Origin: Streptomyces olivaceoviridis
GTDB lineage: Bacteria > Actinomycetota > Actinomycetes > Streptomycetales > Streptomycetaceae
Assembly: GCF_014650115.1 (NCBI RefSeq)
Contig: NZ_BMUI01000002.1
Span: 496,001 to 560,000 of the forward strand
Length of the DNA: 64,000 nucleotides
Direction of reading: 5' to 3'
A program made the translations under genes and the position numbers. This document shows positions 8,907 through 17,851 of this stretch, one piece after another (positions within the stretch are counted from its first letter, which is position 1; each line of letters begins with the position of its first letter). The notes below the pieces were generated by a model. The model was not told the origin of the DNA. It worked only from the letters and a program-made list of their open reading frames with translations, and ran no database searches.

Positions 8907-10592
8907 ATGGGTATGAGCCCCACTCCCCCCGCCCGCCGGCTGCGCCTCGGTCTGCCTCGGCGGATGTTCTCCCAGGTGCTGCTGATGCAGGTGGCGATCG
9001 CCGCGGGAGTCGCGGTGCTCGCGACCGGGCTCTTCCTCGCCCCGCTGAGCAAGCAGCTGGACCAGGAGGCGATGCGCCGCGCGCTGGCCATCGCCGAGAC
9101 CGCGGCCCAGGACCCGCAGATCGCCGAGGGCGTCCTGACCACCCCGCCGACCAGGAACGGCCCGGTGCAGAAGGAGGCCGAGCGGATCCGGCGGGCCACG
9201 CACGCCGAGTACATCGTGGTGCTCGACCGGAACTGGGTGCGCTGGTCGCACCCCACGGCCTCGGAGATCGGCCGGCGCGTCTCCACCGACCCCACCGACG
9301 CCCTGGCCGGCCAGGAGGTCATGGAGATCGACAGGGGCACTCTGGGCCGCTCGGCGCGCGGCAAGGTTCCGCTGTACGACGCCGATCACCGCATCGTCGG
9401 CGCGGTCTCGGTCGGCATCGCCTACGACAGCGTGCGGGCGCGGCTGATCAGCGCGATCCCGGGCCTGTTCGCGTACGCCGGCGGTGCGCTCGCGGTGGGC
9501 GCGCTGGCCGCCTGGCTGATCTCGCGCCGGGTCCAGCGGCAGACCCGGGACCTGGCCTTCTCCGACATCTCGGCGCTGCTGGCGGAGCGCGAGGCGATGC
9601 TGCACGGCATCCGGGAGGGCGTGGTCGCCCTCGACCGGGGCGGCCGTATCCGCCTGCTCAACGACGAGGCACGGCGGCTGCTGGGCATCGGCGACGAGGC
9701 CGTCGGGCGCACCCCGGACGAGGCGCTCGGCGCGGGCCGTACGACGGATGTGCTGGCCGGCCGGGTGACCGGCACCGACCTGCTCACCGTGCGCGGCCAT
9801 CGCGTCCTGGTCGCCAACCGCATGCCCACCGACGACGGCGGCGCGGTGGTGACCCTGCGCGACCGCACCGAACTGGAACAGCTGGGACGCGAACTCGACT
9901 CCACACGCGGGCTGATCGACGCCCTGCGCGCCCAGGACCACGAACACGCCAACCGCATGCACACCCTGCTGGGGCTGCTGGAGCTGGAGATGTACGACGA
10001 CGCCGTGGAGTTCGTCGGCGAGGTGGTCGGGGACCACCGGGCCACCGCCGAGCAGGTCACGGAGAAGATCCAGGACCCGCTGCTGGCCGCGCTGCTGGTG
10101 GGCAAGGCGACCGTGGCGGCCGAGCGCGGGGTCGCCCTGTGGGTGTCGGAGCGCACCCGGCTCCCGGACCGGCTGATCGATCCCCGGGGGCTGGTCACGG
10201 TCGTCGGCAACCTCGTGGACAACGCCCTCGACGCGGTCGCGGGCACACCGCACGCGCGCGTGGAGGTCGAGTTGCGCGCGGAGGGCCGTACGGTGGTCCT
10301 GCGGGTACGTGACACGGGCCCCGGGATCCCCGAGGACCAGCGGGAGCTGATCTTCACGGACGGATGGTCCACCAAGAAGCCGCCCGCGCACGGCAAGCGG
10401 GGCATCGGGCTCTCCCTGGTGCGCCGGCTCGCCGAACGGCAGGGCGGGAGCGCGGCCGTGGGCGCGGCGGCCGGCGGTGGCGCGGAGTTCACCGTGGTCC
10501 TGCCCGAGGCGCTGACCGAGCCGGAACTGGAACCGGCGGTGCCCGGGGGGTCTGTGGAGACCGCTGCCGTCGCCGAGGAGGAGGCGCGATGA
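8907..10592 (+). CDS. CitA/DcuS-type sensor histidine kinase
   Basis: A membrane sensor kinase of 561 residues. Transmembrane helices lie at about 21-44 and 187-205, flanking an extracellular PAS-like (PDC) domain. A cytoplasmic PAS follows (about 225-330). The phosphoacceptor is H345 in QDHEHANRMHTLLGLLEL, aligning with the THEFxNKLH box of CitA/DcuS kinases. The ATPase domain shows NLVDNALDAV, DTGPGIP and GIGLSLV. This family senses citrate or C4-dicarboxylates. The stop overlaps the start of the partner regulator (ATGA). The start is uncertain: ATG 8907 or 8913 would leave the palindromes outside the gene, whereas ATG 8847 would overlap them; none has a good ribosome site. Confidence 0.9.
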   Translation: MGMSPTPPARRLRLGLPRRMFSQVLLMQVAIAAGVAVLATGLFLAPLSKQLDQEAMRRALAIAETAAQDPQIAEGVLTTPPTRNGPVQKEAERIRRATHAEYIVVLDRNWVRWSHPTASEIGRRVSTDPTDALAGQEVMEIDRGTLGRSARGKVPLYDADHRIVGAVSVGIAYDSVRARLISAIPGLFAYAGGALAVGALAAWLISRRVQRQTRDLAFSDISALLAEREAMLHGIREGVVALDRGGRIRLLNDEARRLLGIGDEAVGRTPDEALGAGRTTDVLAGRVTGTDLLTVRGHRVLVANRMPTDDGGAVVTLRDRTELEQLGRELDSTRGLIDALRAQDHEHANRMHTLLGLLELEMYDDAVEFVGEVVGDHRATAEQVTEKIQDPLLAALLVGKATVAAERGVALWVSERTRLPDRLIDPRGLVTVVGNLVDNALDAVAGTPHARVEVELRAEGRTVVLRVRDTGPGIPEDQRELIFTDGWSTKKPPAHGKRGIGLSLVRRLAERQGGSAAVGAAAGGGAEFTVVLPEALTEPELEPAVPGGSVETAAVAEEEAR

Positions 10593-11269
10593 TCGAGGTC
10601 CTGGTGGTGGACGACGACACCCGCGTCGCCCGGGTCAACGCCGCCTACGTGGAGAAGGTGCCCGGCTTCCATGTCGCCGGCGAGGCGCACAACGCGGCCG
10701 AGGCGTTGCGCCAGGTCGAGGTGCTGCCCCTGCTGGACCTCGTCCTGATGGACCACTACCTGCCCGACGACACGGGTCTCGCGGTGGTCCAGGAGATGCG
10801 CCGGCGCGGTCACCAGACCGACGTGATCATGGTGACGGCCGCGCGGGACGTGTCGACCGTGCAGGCGGCCATGCGGCAGGGCGCGTTGCAGTACCTGGTG
10901 AAGCCGTTCGCCTTCGCCGGTCTGCGGGCGAAACTGGAGGCGTACGCCGAGCTGCGGCGCACCCTGGACGGCGGCGGGGAGGCCGAGCAGGCACAGGTGG
11001 ACCGCATCTTCGGCGCCCTGTCCGCCCCGTCGGAGCCCGGGTTGCCGAAGGGGCACTCCCCCACGACGGCCGAGCTGGTGCGCCAGGCGCTGCTGAACGC
11101 CGAACGCCCCCTGTCCGCCCAGGAGATCGCGGAGCGGACGGGGGTGAGCCGGCAGACCGCCCAGCGGTATCTGAAGCTTCTGGAGCGCACGGGCCGGGCC
11201 CGGTTGACCCTGAAGTACGGCGACGCGGGCCGCCCGGAACACCGTTACGTGTGGGCGACCCGCGCCTGA
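10589..11269 (+). CDS. CitB/DcuR-type response regulator, partner of the CitA-type kinase
   Basis: A 226-residue regulator with an N-terminal receiver (acidic D8-D10, phosphoacceptor D55 in LVLMDHYLPD, K in YLVKPF). A C-terminal helix-turn-helix (PLSAQEIAERTGVSRQTAQRYL) is typical of the CitB branch. The start codon overlaps the kinase stop, so the two are co-translated. It probably controls uptake or use of a tricarboxylate or dicarboxylate; the ABC transporter and citrate-synthase-like genes alongside are plausible targets. It is strongly similar along its whole length to the orphan regulator at 14246, which points to an old duplication. Confidence 0.93.
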   Translation: MIEVLVVDDDTRVARVNAAYVEKVPGFHVAGEAHNAAEALRQVEVLPLLDLVLMDHYLPDDTGLAVVQEMRRRGHQTDVIMVTAARDVSTVQAAMRQGALQYLVKPFAFAGLRAKLEAYAELRRTLDGGGEAEQAQVDRIFGALSAPSEPGLPKGHSPTTAELVRQALLNAERPLSAQEIAERTGVSRQTAQRYLKLLERTGRARLTLKYGDAGRPEHRYVWATRA

Positions 11270-11296
11270 GCGCGATTCACATGGACGCGTCGGCGG

Positions 11297-12355
11297 TCAC
11301 TTGACCGCCTTGACGAACTCCGTCGTGTACGTCTTGCTCAAGTCGACCTTCGCGTTCTTGATGTTGGGGTTGAACGCCTTGAGGACCTTCTCGACGGTCT
11401 CGGGGCCGCCCTGGGGCATCACGCCGTCGTCGGTGAACATCGGAAGGGTGCTCTTGATGGCCTGCGCGTACAGCGCCTTGTTGCCCTGGGAGTAGTCGGC
11501 GGGCATCTTGGCGGCGATCTCGTCGGCGCTGTGCGTGGACATCCACTTGAGCGTCTTGACGAATGCATTGACCATCTTCTGGACGGTCTCCTTGTGCCCG
11601 TTCACCCAGTCCGTCTGCATGTACAGACTTGACGAGGGGTACGGGCCGCCCAGCGCTTCCTGCGAGCCCTCGGGGGTGCGCATGTCGATGAGGATCTTGC
11701 CGGCCTTCTTGTCCAGGATCGTCGCGACGGTCGGGTCGGTGGTCATGCCGCCGTCGATCGCGCCCTTCTGGAGCGCCGCGATGAACGTGGGTCCGGCCCC
11801 CACCGCGACCGGCGTGAAGTCGCTGATCTTCACTCCGTTCTTGACCGCCAGGTACTTGGTGAGGAAGTCGGTCGAGGAACCGAGCCCGGTCACGCCCAGC
11901 TTGCGGCCCTTGAAGTCCTTGGGCGAGGTGAGGTCGCCGGCGGCCTTGTTCGAGACGACCTCGACCTCGCCGGGCGCGTGCGAGAACTGCACGACCGACT
12001 CCACCGACTTGCCCTTCACCTGGAGGTCCAGGGTGTGGTCGTAGAACCCGACCGCTCCCTGCACCTGCCCGGAGACGAGCGCGGTCTCGGCCTGGACCCC
12101 GGCGGGCTCACTGAGGAGCTGGACGTTCAGCCCCTCCGCCTGGAAGTAGCCGAGGCGCTGGGTGAGCATCGCGGGCAGGTAGATGACCTTGTCCAGGCCA
12201 CCGACCATGATCTTGACGGTCTCCCCCTTTCCGCCGCCCCCACCGCTGCCGGCGTCGGCCGTGGAGCTCGCCGCGTCGTTGGCGCAGGCGGTGAGCGAGG
12301 AGAGGGCGAGCAGTCCGGTGGCGGCCAGGGAGGCGTATCTGGCGGTCTTGCGCAT
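11297..12355 (-). CDS. ABC transporter substrate-binding lipoprotein (NMT1/SsuA-like)
   Basis: A 352-residue extracytoplasmic binding protein. The lipobox LTAC places the lipid-modified cysteine at C24, followed by a Gly/Ser linker. The body has NMT1/SsuA/TauA features, such as VKIMVGGLDKVIYLPAMLTQRLGYFQAEG in segments near 47-75 and a GLGSSTDFLTKYL stretch. These proteins bind nitrate, sulfonates, taurine or pyrimidine precursors; the ligand here is unknown. It is the last gene of the leftward transporter operon, 62 bases behind the permease stop. ATG 12355 has AGGACG upstream. It ends convergent with the response regulator only 27 bases away. Confidence 0.9.
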   Translation of the reverse strand: MRKTARYASLAATGLLALSSLTACANDAASSTADAGSGGGGGKGETVKIMVGGLDKVIYLPAMLTQRLGYFQAEGLNVQLLSEPAGVQAETALVSGQVQGAVGFYDHTLDLQVKGKSVESVVQFSHAPGEVEVVSNKAAGDLTSPKDFKGRKLGVTGLGSSTDFLTKYLAVKNGVKISDFTPVAVGAGPTFIAALQKGAIDGGMTTDPTVATILDKKAGKILIDMRTPEGSQEALGGPYPSSSLYMQTDWVNGHKETVQKMVNAFVKTLKWMSTHSADEIAAKMPADYSQGNKALYAQAIKSTLPMFTDDGVMPQGGPETVEKVLKAFNPNIKNAKVDLSKTYTTEFVKAVK

Positions 12356-12417
12356 GCGGGTTCACGTCCTTGTGAGAGGGCGGTGCGGGAAGGAGCGGGG
12401 GGTGGCGAGGAGGCCGG

Positions 12418-13281
12418 TCAGTCGTCGGAACCGGTGGGCTTCCAGCGGAAGATGCGGCGCTCGGCGAAGGTCAGCAGCCCCTCGGCGACGAGGGCGACGA
12501 CGGCGAGGATGACCATCGCGGCGTACACGCCGGCGGCGTTGAAGGTGTTCTGCGACTGCGAGACGAGCAGGCCGATGCCCTTGGTCGCGCCGATGTACTC
12601 GCCGACGATGGCGCCGATGAGCGCGAAGCCGAAGCTGACGTGCAGGCTGGTGAAGATCCAGGAGGTGGCCGACGGGATGACCACCTGGAGGGTCACTCTG
12701 CGGTCGCTCGCGCCCAGGATGCGGGCGTTCGCCACCAGGTTGCGGTCCACTTCGCGGGCGCCCTGGAAGGCGTTGAAGAACACCGGGAAGAAGACGAGTA
12801 CGACGGCGGAGGCCACCTTGGAGGACGGTCCGAGACCGAACCAGATCAGGAAGATGGGCGCCAGCACGATCCTGGGAATCGAGTTGAGCACCTTGATGTA
12901 TGGACCAAGAACCTCGGCGAGCAATCTGATCCGCCCGAGCGCGATGCCGAGCAACACACCGGCGACCACGCCGATGACCCAGCCGAGCAGGGCCTCGTAC
13001 AGCGTGTACCAGATCTGCTCGCCCAGGGAGCCGAGCGCTGTCCCGTGGGTCACCCAGGTCCAGATCTGGTCCCAGATCTTCGAGGGCATCGAGAAGTTGA
13101 ACGGGTCGATGACCTTGGCGCGGGACAGTGCCTCCCACAGTCCGAGGACGGCCACCAGGAGCACCACGCGCACGGCGTTGACGAAGAGCTTGCGCCGGCG
13201 CGCGGCCTGCGCGCGGGTCTGCGCGCGATCGGGTGTCTTGACGGTGTCCACGACCGGGGTGCTGAGGACCTCAGGCGACAT
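12418..13281 (-). CDS. ABC transporter permease (SsuC/TauC-like)
   Basis: A 287-residue inner-membrane permease of the nitrate/sulfonate/taurine class with about six transmembrane helices. The first is VRVVLLVAVLGLWEALS near the N-terminus. The coupling-loop signature is seen around ARILGASDRRVTLQVVIPSA. It forms the channel for the neighbouring ATPase and binding lipoprotein. ATG 13281 has GAGAGGGG eight bases upstream and lies inside the end of the ATPase gene (11-base overlap), so the two are translationally coupled. Confidence 0.92.
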   Translation of the reverse strand: MSPEVLSTPVVDTVKTPDRAQTRAQAARRRKLFVNAVRVVLLVAVLGLWEALSRAKVIDPFNFSMPSKIWDQIWTWVTHGTALGSLGEQIWYTLYEALLGWVIGVVAGVLLGIALGRIRLLAEVLGPYIKVLNSIPRIVLAPIFLIWFGLGPSSKVASAVVLVFFPVFFNAFQGAREVDRNLVANARILGASDRRVTLQVVIPSATSWIFTSLHVSFGFALIGAIVGEYIGATKGIGLLVSQSQNTFNAAGVYAAMVILAVVALVAEGLLTFAERRIFRWKPTGSDD

Positions 13282-14086
13282 GGGCGGCACCCCTCTCACG
13301 GGTGATGCGGACCTCTTCGCCGAGGGACTCCCAGATCTCGCGGTAGATCTCGATGAACCGCGGCTCCAGGCGCACCGACTCGACCTTGCGCGGGCGGGGC
13401 AGGTCGATGTCGAAGACCTGCTTCACGGTCGCTGGTCCGGCGGTCATCACGACGACCTTGTCGGCCAGCGCGATGGACTCCTCCAGGTCGTGGGTGACGA
13501 AGACGACGGAGGCGCCGGTGCCCTCCCACAGCTCCAGCAGCTCGTCCGACATCAGCGCGCGGGTCTGCACGTCGAGCGCCGAGAACGGCTCGTCCATCAG
13601 CAGGATCTCGGGGTCGTTGACGAAGGTGGCCGCCAGGGCGACCCGCTTGCGCTGGCCCCCGGAGAGCTGGTGCGGATACCGGTCCTCGAAGGCGGCGAGC
13701 CCCACCCGGGCCAGCCAGTCGCGGGCCCTCTGCTTGGCCTCCGCCTTGGGCACGCCCCGGAAACGCGGGCCCGCCATGACGTTCGACAGCACGGTCCGCC
13801 AAGGGAAGGTGGCGTCCTGCTGGAAGACGAAGCCGACCTTGTCGCCGACCCCGTCGACCGGTTCCCCGGCCACCAACACCTCGCCCTCGGTGGGCTCCTC
13901 CAGGCCGCTGACCAGGGTCAGCGTCGTGGACTTGCCGCATCCGGTCGGTCCTACGACGGCCACGAACTCGCCGCGCTCCACGGTGAGGTCCAGGCCGCGC
14001 ACCGCCGTGTGCAGTCCCCCGGACGGGGTTCTGAAGGTCTTGCTCGCGCCCCGCAGCTCGATGGCGGGGCTGGTGTGTGCGCTCAT
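13271..14086 (-). CDS. ABC transporter ATP-binding protein (SsuB/TauB-like)
   Basis: A 271-residue ATPase with Walker A GPTGCGKST, signature LSGGQRKRVALA, Walker B ILLMDEP and switch histidine in FVTHDLEES. It energises uptake by the downstream permease and lipoprotein. The start was set at ATG 14086 (MSAHTSPAIELRG); there is no clear ribosome site, so translation may be leaderless. An upstream ATG at 14158 would add a non-conserved stretch across the operator region. It heads a three-gene operon divergent from the orphan CitB-type regulator and separated from it by a set of inverted repeats. Confidence 0.92.
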   Translation of the reverse strand: MSAHTSPAIELRGASKTFRTPSGGLHTAVRGLDLTVERGEFVAVVGPTGCGKSTTLTLVSGLEEPTEGEVLVAGEPVDGVGDKVGFVFQQDATFPWRTVLSNVMAGPRFRGVPKAEAKQRARDWLARVGLAAFEDRYPHQLSGGQRKRVALAATFVNDPEILLMDEPFSALDVQTRALMSDELLELWEGTGASVVFVTHDLEESIALADKVVVMTAGPATVKQVFDIDLPRPRKVESVRLEPRFIEIYREIWESLGEEVRITRERGAAHVA

Positions 14087-14126
14087 GGGCCGGGACGGTA
14101 GGTGTGGCCCCGGCCACAGCAGGAGC

Positions 14127-14173
14127 CTTGTGAGCACAAGCCGTTCTTTTGCTCGCAAGAACCTGTTGTGCTC
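14127..14173. promoter_or_regulatory. Nested inverted repeats between the ABC operon and the orphan regulator
   Basis: CTTGTG-AG-CACAAG (14127-14140), GTTCTT facing AAGAAC (14143-14148 and 14157-14162), and an inverted pair GAGCACAA (14132-14139) with TTGTGCTC (14166-14173) are packed into 47 bases between two divergent genes. The density of dyads suggests a regulator-bound control region. The adjacent CitB-type regulator is the natural candidate. Confidence 0.55.
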
Positions 14174-14245
14174 GTTTTGCTCGCGCTAGAACTGCGGAGC
14201 CGAAACACGGGCTGAACGCTCGCCGGCCTTGTAAGGAGAGGCCTG

Positions 14246-14938
14246 ATGATTGACGTCCTGGTGGTCGACGACGACTTCCGTGTCGCTGAGATCAACGCCA
14301 AGTACGTGGGAAAGGTTCCCGGCTTCCGGGTGGCCGCCCGCGCGCACAGCGCCGCCCAGGCCCTGGCCGCCGTGGAACGCGGCTCCATCGACCTGGTACT
14401 GCTCGACCACTACCTGCCGGACCAGACCGGCCTCGAACTCGTGCACCGCATGCGCGAGCAAGGTCACGGCACCGACGTCATCATGATCACGGCGGCCAGC
14501 GATGTGACGACCGTCCAGCAGGCGATGCGCCTGGGCGCCCTGCACTACCTGGTCAAGCCGTTCACCTTCGCCGCGCTGCGCACCCGCCTGGACTCCTACG
14601 CCGCCCTGCGCCGCACGGTCGACCGGGTGGGCGGCCGGGGCCTGACGGGCCAGGAACAGGTCGACCGGATCTTCGGCGCCCTGCGCACCGCCCCCGCCCC
14701 TTCCGCGCCCGGCCTGCCGAGCGGCCACTCCGAGCCCACGACCGACCTCATCTGCGGTGTCCTGCACCGCTCCGACCATCCGCTCTCGGCCCACGAGGTG
14801 GCCGCCCGCACGGGCCTGAGCCGCTCCACCGCCCAGCGCTATCTCCGCCACCTCGAACAGGCGGGCCGTCTCCGCCTCTCCCTGAAGTACGGCGACACCG
14901 GCCGCCCGGAACACCGGTACGCCTGGGTGGCGCCGTAA
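14246..14938 (+). CDS. Orphan CitB/DcuR-type response regulator
   Basis: A 230-residue response regulator with receiver residues D8-D10, phosphoacceptor D54 (LVLLDHYLPD) and K in YLVKPF. Its C-terminal helix-turn-helix reads PLSAHEVAARTGLSRSTAQRYL. AAGGAG precedes the ATG at good spacing. No kinase gene lies next to it. It is closely related to the regulator at 10589 and is divergent from the transporter operon, so it may answer to the same CitA-type kinase or have lost its own. Its linker differs from the paralogue by insertions. Confidence 0.92.
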   Translation: MIDVLVVDDDFRVAEINAKYVGKVPGFRVAARAHSAAQALAAVERGSIDLVLLDHYLPDQTGLELVHRMREQGHGTDVIMITAASDVTTVQQAMRLGALHYLVKPFTFAALRTRLDSYAALRRTVDRVGGRGLTGQEQVDRIFGALRTAPAPSAPGLPSGHSEPTTDLICGVLHRSDHPLSAHEVAARTGLSRSTAQRYLRHLEQAGRLRLSLKYGDTGRPEHRYAWVAP

Positions 14939-14954
14939 CGGGGTCCCGGCCCGG

Positions 14955-16547
14955 CTACACGGCCCCGGCCCCGGTCAGCGAACGCACCTCCGTCTCGGCG
15001 TACTTGGCCTCGTCCGGAACCTCGTCCGAGGTCACCGTGCCCAGCCAGCCGGCGAGGAAGCCGAGCGGGATGGAGACGATGCCCGGGTTCTCCAGCGGGA
15101 AGTACTGGAAGTCGACGCCGGGGAACAGGGATTCCGGGCTGCCGGACACCACCGGGGAGAGCAGCACGAGCCCGATCGCCGGGAGCAGCCCCCCGTACAC
15201 CGCCCACACCGCGCCCCGCGTGGTGAAGCCGCGCCAGAACAGGGAGTAGAGCAGGACCGGCAGGTTCGCCGAGGCGGCGACCGCGAAGGCGAGGCCGACG
15301 AGGAAGGCGACATTGAGATCACGGGCCAGCAGGCCGAGCCCGATCGCCACGACCCCGATGCCGACGGCCGCGCACCGGGCCACGGCCACCTCGCTGCGGT
15401 GCTTGCCGCGCCGTCGGCGCAGTGACGCGTAGAGGTCGTGGGCCACCGAGGCCGACGAGGCGAGCGTGATGCCCGCGACCACCGCGAGGATCGTGGCGAA
15501 GGCCACTGCGGCGACCACCGCGAACAGCACGGTGCCCCCGGTCGAGCCCGCTCCGCCGCCGAGGTCGAGGGCGAGGAGGGGCACCGCCGTGTTCCCTGCC
15601 GCGTTGGATCCGCGTACGGCCCCCGGCCCCACCACCGCCGCCGCCCCGAAGCCGAGGACGATCGTCATCAGGTAGAAGCTGCCGATCAGGCCAATGGACC
15701 ACACCGCGGAGCGGCGGGCGGCCCGCGCGGTCGGCACGGTGTAGAAGCGGGCCAGGATGTGCGGCAGCCCGGCCGTGCCCAGCACCAGCGCCAGCCCCAG
15801 GCTGATGAAGTCCAACCGGGCGTTCCAGTCGCCGCCGTACTTCAGCCCCGGCGCGAGGAACGCCCGGCCATGGCCGCTGCGCTCCGCCGCCGTGAGCAGC
15901 AGCCGGTCGACATCGCCGTGGAAGCGCAGCAGGACCAGGACGGTCAGCACGACCGTGCCGCTCAGCAGCAGGACCGCCTTCACGATCTGGATCCAGGTGG
16001 TGGCCCTCATCCCTCCCAACGACACATAGATCACCATGAGCGCGCCGACACCGATGACCGTCCATGCCTGGGCCGCGCCGCTCGTCCGCCCCAGCAGCAA
16101 CGCCACCAGACTGCCCGCGCCGACCATCTGCGCCACCAGATACAGCACGGACACCGTGACCGAGGACGTTCCCGCGGCGATCCGCACCGGCCGCTCGCTC
16201 ATCCGGGCGGCCACCACGTCGGCCAGCGTGAACCGCCCGCAGTTGCGCACCAGTTCCGCCACCAGGAACAGCACGACCAGCCACGCGACGAGGAACCCCA
16301 CCCCGTACAGCAGCCCGTCGTACCCGTACAGCGCGATGAGCCCGCTGATCCCCAGGAAGGAAGCCGCCGACATGTAGTCGCCCGCGATGGCAAAACCATT
16401 CTCCATCGGGGAGAACAGCCGCCCGCCCGCGTAGAACTCCTCCGCCGAACCGTGCCGCCTGCGGCTCACCCACGTCGTGATCGCGAGGGTGACCGCCACG
16501 AACCCGCTGAACAGCAGCAACGCCGGCGTTTGATGATCACCGGTCAC
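14955..16547 (-). CDS. Sodium:solute symporter, acetate/cation symporter type
   Basis: A 530-residue SSS-family transporter with about 13 hydrophobic segments. Family landmarks include EEFYAGGR near the N-terminus, NGFAIAGDYMSAASFLG, and GLPHILARFYTVP before the second repeat. Members paired with a DUF485 protein are usually acetate, propionate or pyruvate permeases. The GTG start at 16547 overlaps the DUF485 stop (GTGA) and has AGGGAGGGG upstream. Together with the citrate synthase and CitAB genes it suggests an organic-acid uptake theme. It ends 16 bases from the convergent orphan regulator. Confidence 0.92.
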   Translation of the reverse strand: MTGDHQTPALLLFSGFVAVTLAITTWVSRRRHGSAEEFYAGGRLFSPMENGFAIAGDYMSAASFLGISGLIALYGYDGLLYGVGFLVAWLVVLFLVAELVRNCGRFTLADVVAARMSERPVRIAAGTSSVTVSVLYLVAQMVGAGSLVALLLGRTSGAAQAWTVIGVGALMVIYVSLGGMRATTWIQIVKAVLLLSGTVVLTVLVLLRFHGDVDRLLLTAAERSGHGRAFLAPGLKYGGDWNARLDFISLGLALVLGTAGLPHILARFYTVPTARAARRSAVWSIGLIGSFYLMTIVLGFGAAAVVGPGAVRGSNAAGNTAVPLLALDLGGGAGSTGGTVLFAVVAAVAFATILAVVAGITLASSASVAHDLYASLRRRRGKHRSEVAVARCAAVGIGVVAIGLGLLARDLNVAFLVGLAFAVAASANLPVLLYSLFWRGFTTRGAVWAVYGGLLPAIGLVLLSPVVSGSPESLFPGVDFQYFPLENPGIVSIPLGFLAGWLGTVTSDEVPDEAKYAETEVRSLTGAGAV

Positions 16548-17092
16548 GAGGCCCCTCCCTGCGCTCCGCGGGCCAGCTCCTGGGTGTCCCAGCGCAGCTC
16601 CAGCGCGGCCCGGTCCCGGCGCAGCCGCGCGTGCCGGGCGTAGGCCCAGGTGAACAGGAACGTGGTGAGGAACTGCCCGAGCCCCGCGAGCATCGCCACG
16701 TTCACCGCCCCCACCACGGGCCGGGCCATGAGTCCCGGCGCGGTCGTGGCGGCGACCACGTACGCCACGTACCACACCAGGAAGGCCGTGACCCCGGGCA
16801 CCACGAACCGCCGGTACCTTCCGCGCACCTCCTGGAACGCCTCGCTCCGCTGCACCTCGACGTACACATCGCGGGCGCGCGCCGCCGCCGCGCCGGGCTC
16901 GGCACGCGCGGGCGGCACGGCCGGCGCCGGCATGCCCGCACCGTCCAGCTCGCCCCAGCCCGAGGCCGACGTGTCGTACCAAGGGTCCTCGGGTGCCACG
17001 TCGCGGGAGGACGCGCCGTCGTCTTCCTGATTCCCGGCCGATCTCTCGGGACCGTCCCCGACTCCACGATGACGACCGTTGCTTGACTGCAT
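16544..17092 (-). CDS. DUF485 membrane protein, symporter partner
   Basis: A 182-residue protein. The first 75 residues are hydrophilic and rich in Asp, Gly, Pro and Ala; the remainder is the DUF485 domain with two transmembrane helices (FVVPGVTAFLVWYVAYVVAA and VGAVNVAMLAGLGQFLTTFL). DUF485 proteins are almost always encoded directly before acetate-type symporters, and the GTGA overlap here supports co-translation. The ATG at 17092 was preferred over a TTG two codons upstream. The long acidic N-terminal tail is unusual compared with the roughly 100-residue form in enterobacteria. Confidence 0.88.
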   Translation of the reverse strand: MQSSNGRHRGVGDGPERSAGNQEDDGASSRDVAPEDPWYDTSASGWGELDGAGMPAPAVPPARAEPGAAAARARDVYVEVQRSEAFQEVRGRYRRFVVPGVTAFLVWYVAYVVAATTAPGLMARPVVGAVNVAMLAGLGQFLTTFLFTWAYARHARLRRDRAALELRWDTQELARGAQGGAS

Positions 17093-17161
17093 GCCCAAGG
17101 ATGGACAGAACAGGAAGTTCCCTGACTCTTCTTCCTCCGGCTCTTCACCCCATCAGGTGAT

Positions 17162-17851
17162 TCACCCCGTGGGTGGCCGCACCAGCCCCTTGCTGTAGGC
17201 ATACCGCACGGCCTGCGCCCGGTCCTTGAGACCCGTCTTGGCAAAGAGGTTGTTGATGTGGGTCTTCACGGTCGCGGTCGACACATGCAGCCGGCGGGCG
17301 ATCTCCTGATTGGTGAGACCTTCGCCGATCAGCACCAGGACCTCGGTCTCGCGCGTGGTCAGCCCGTCGGGTGACTCGCCGGCCGCGGGCACCGGCACGG
17401 GCTCGGCCTGCGACAGCCTCTCCAGCAACCGTCGCTGGACACTCGGCGACAGCCCCGCGTCCCCCGAGAGCACACTGTGCACGGCACGGACGATCTCGTC
17501 TCCGCCCGCGTCCTTGGTCAGGTAACCCCGGGCGCCGGCCCGGAGCGCGGGGAACAGCGAATCGTCGTCCGCGTAGGTGGTGAGCACCACGACCTGCGTG
17601 CCCGGGTACTGCGCCCGGATCCGTCGGGTGGCCTCCACGCCGTCGCAGCGGGGCATCCTGAGGTCCATCAGCACGACGTCCGGGGCGAGTTCCCCGACCA
17701 GCCGCACCGCCTCCTCCCCGTCTCCCGCGGCCCCGACGACCTCCACGCCGGGCAACAGCCCGAGCAACATCACGATGCCTTCACGGACCACGGTCTGATC
17801 GTCGGCCACCACCACCCGCGCGGGCTTCCTCTCCCCTTCCGTCTCCGTCAT
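17162..17851 (-). CDS. NarL/LuxR-type response regulator
   Basis: A 229-residue regulator with a receiver domain (D17, D18, phosphoacceptor D63 in VVLMDLRMPR, K in YLTKDAGGDEI). The LuxR-type helix-turn-helix spans LTTRETEVLVLIGEGLTNQEIA through STATVKTHINNL. It is the response half of an operon with a membrane protein and a histidine kinase; its ATG overlaps the kinase stop by four bases. The stimulus and regulon are unknown. Confidence 0.93.
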   Translation of the reverse strand: MTETEGERKPARVVVADDQTVVREGIVMLLGLLPGVEVVGAAGDGEEAVRLVGELAPDVVLMDLRMPRCDGVEATRRIRAQYPGTQVVVLTTYADDDSLFPALRAGARGYLTKDAGGDEIVRAVHSVLSGDAGLSPSVQRRLLERLSQAEPVPVPAAGESPDGLTTRETEVLVLIGEGLTNQEIARRLHVSTATVKTHINNLFAKTGLKDRAQAVRYAYSKGLVRPPTG

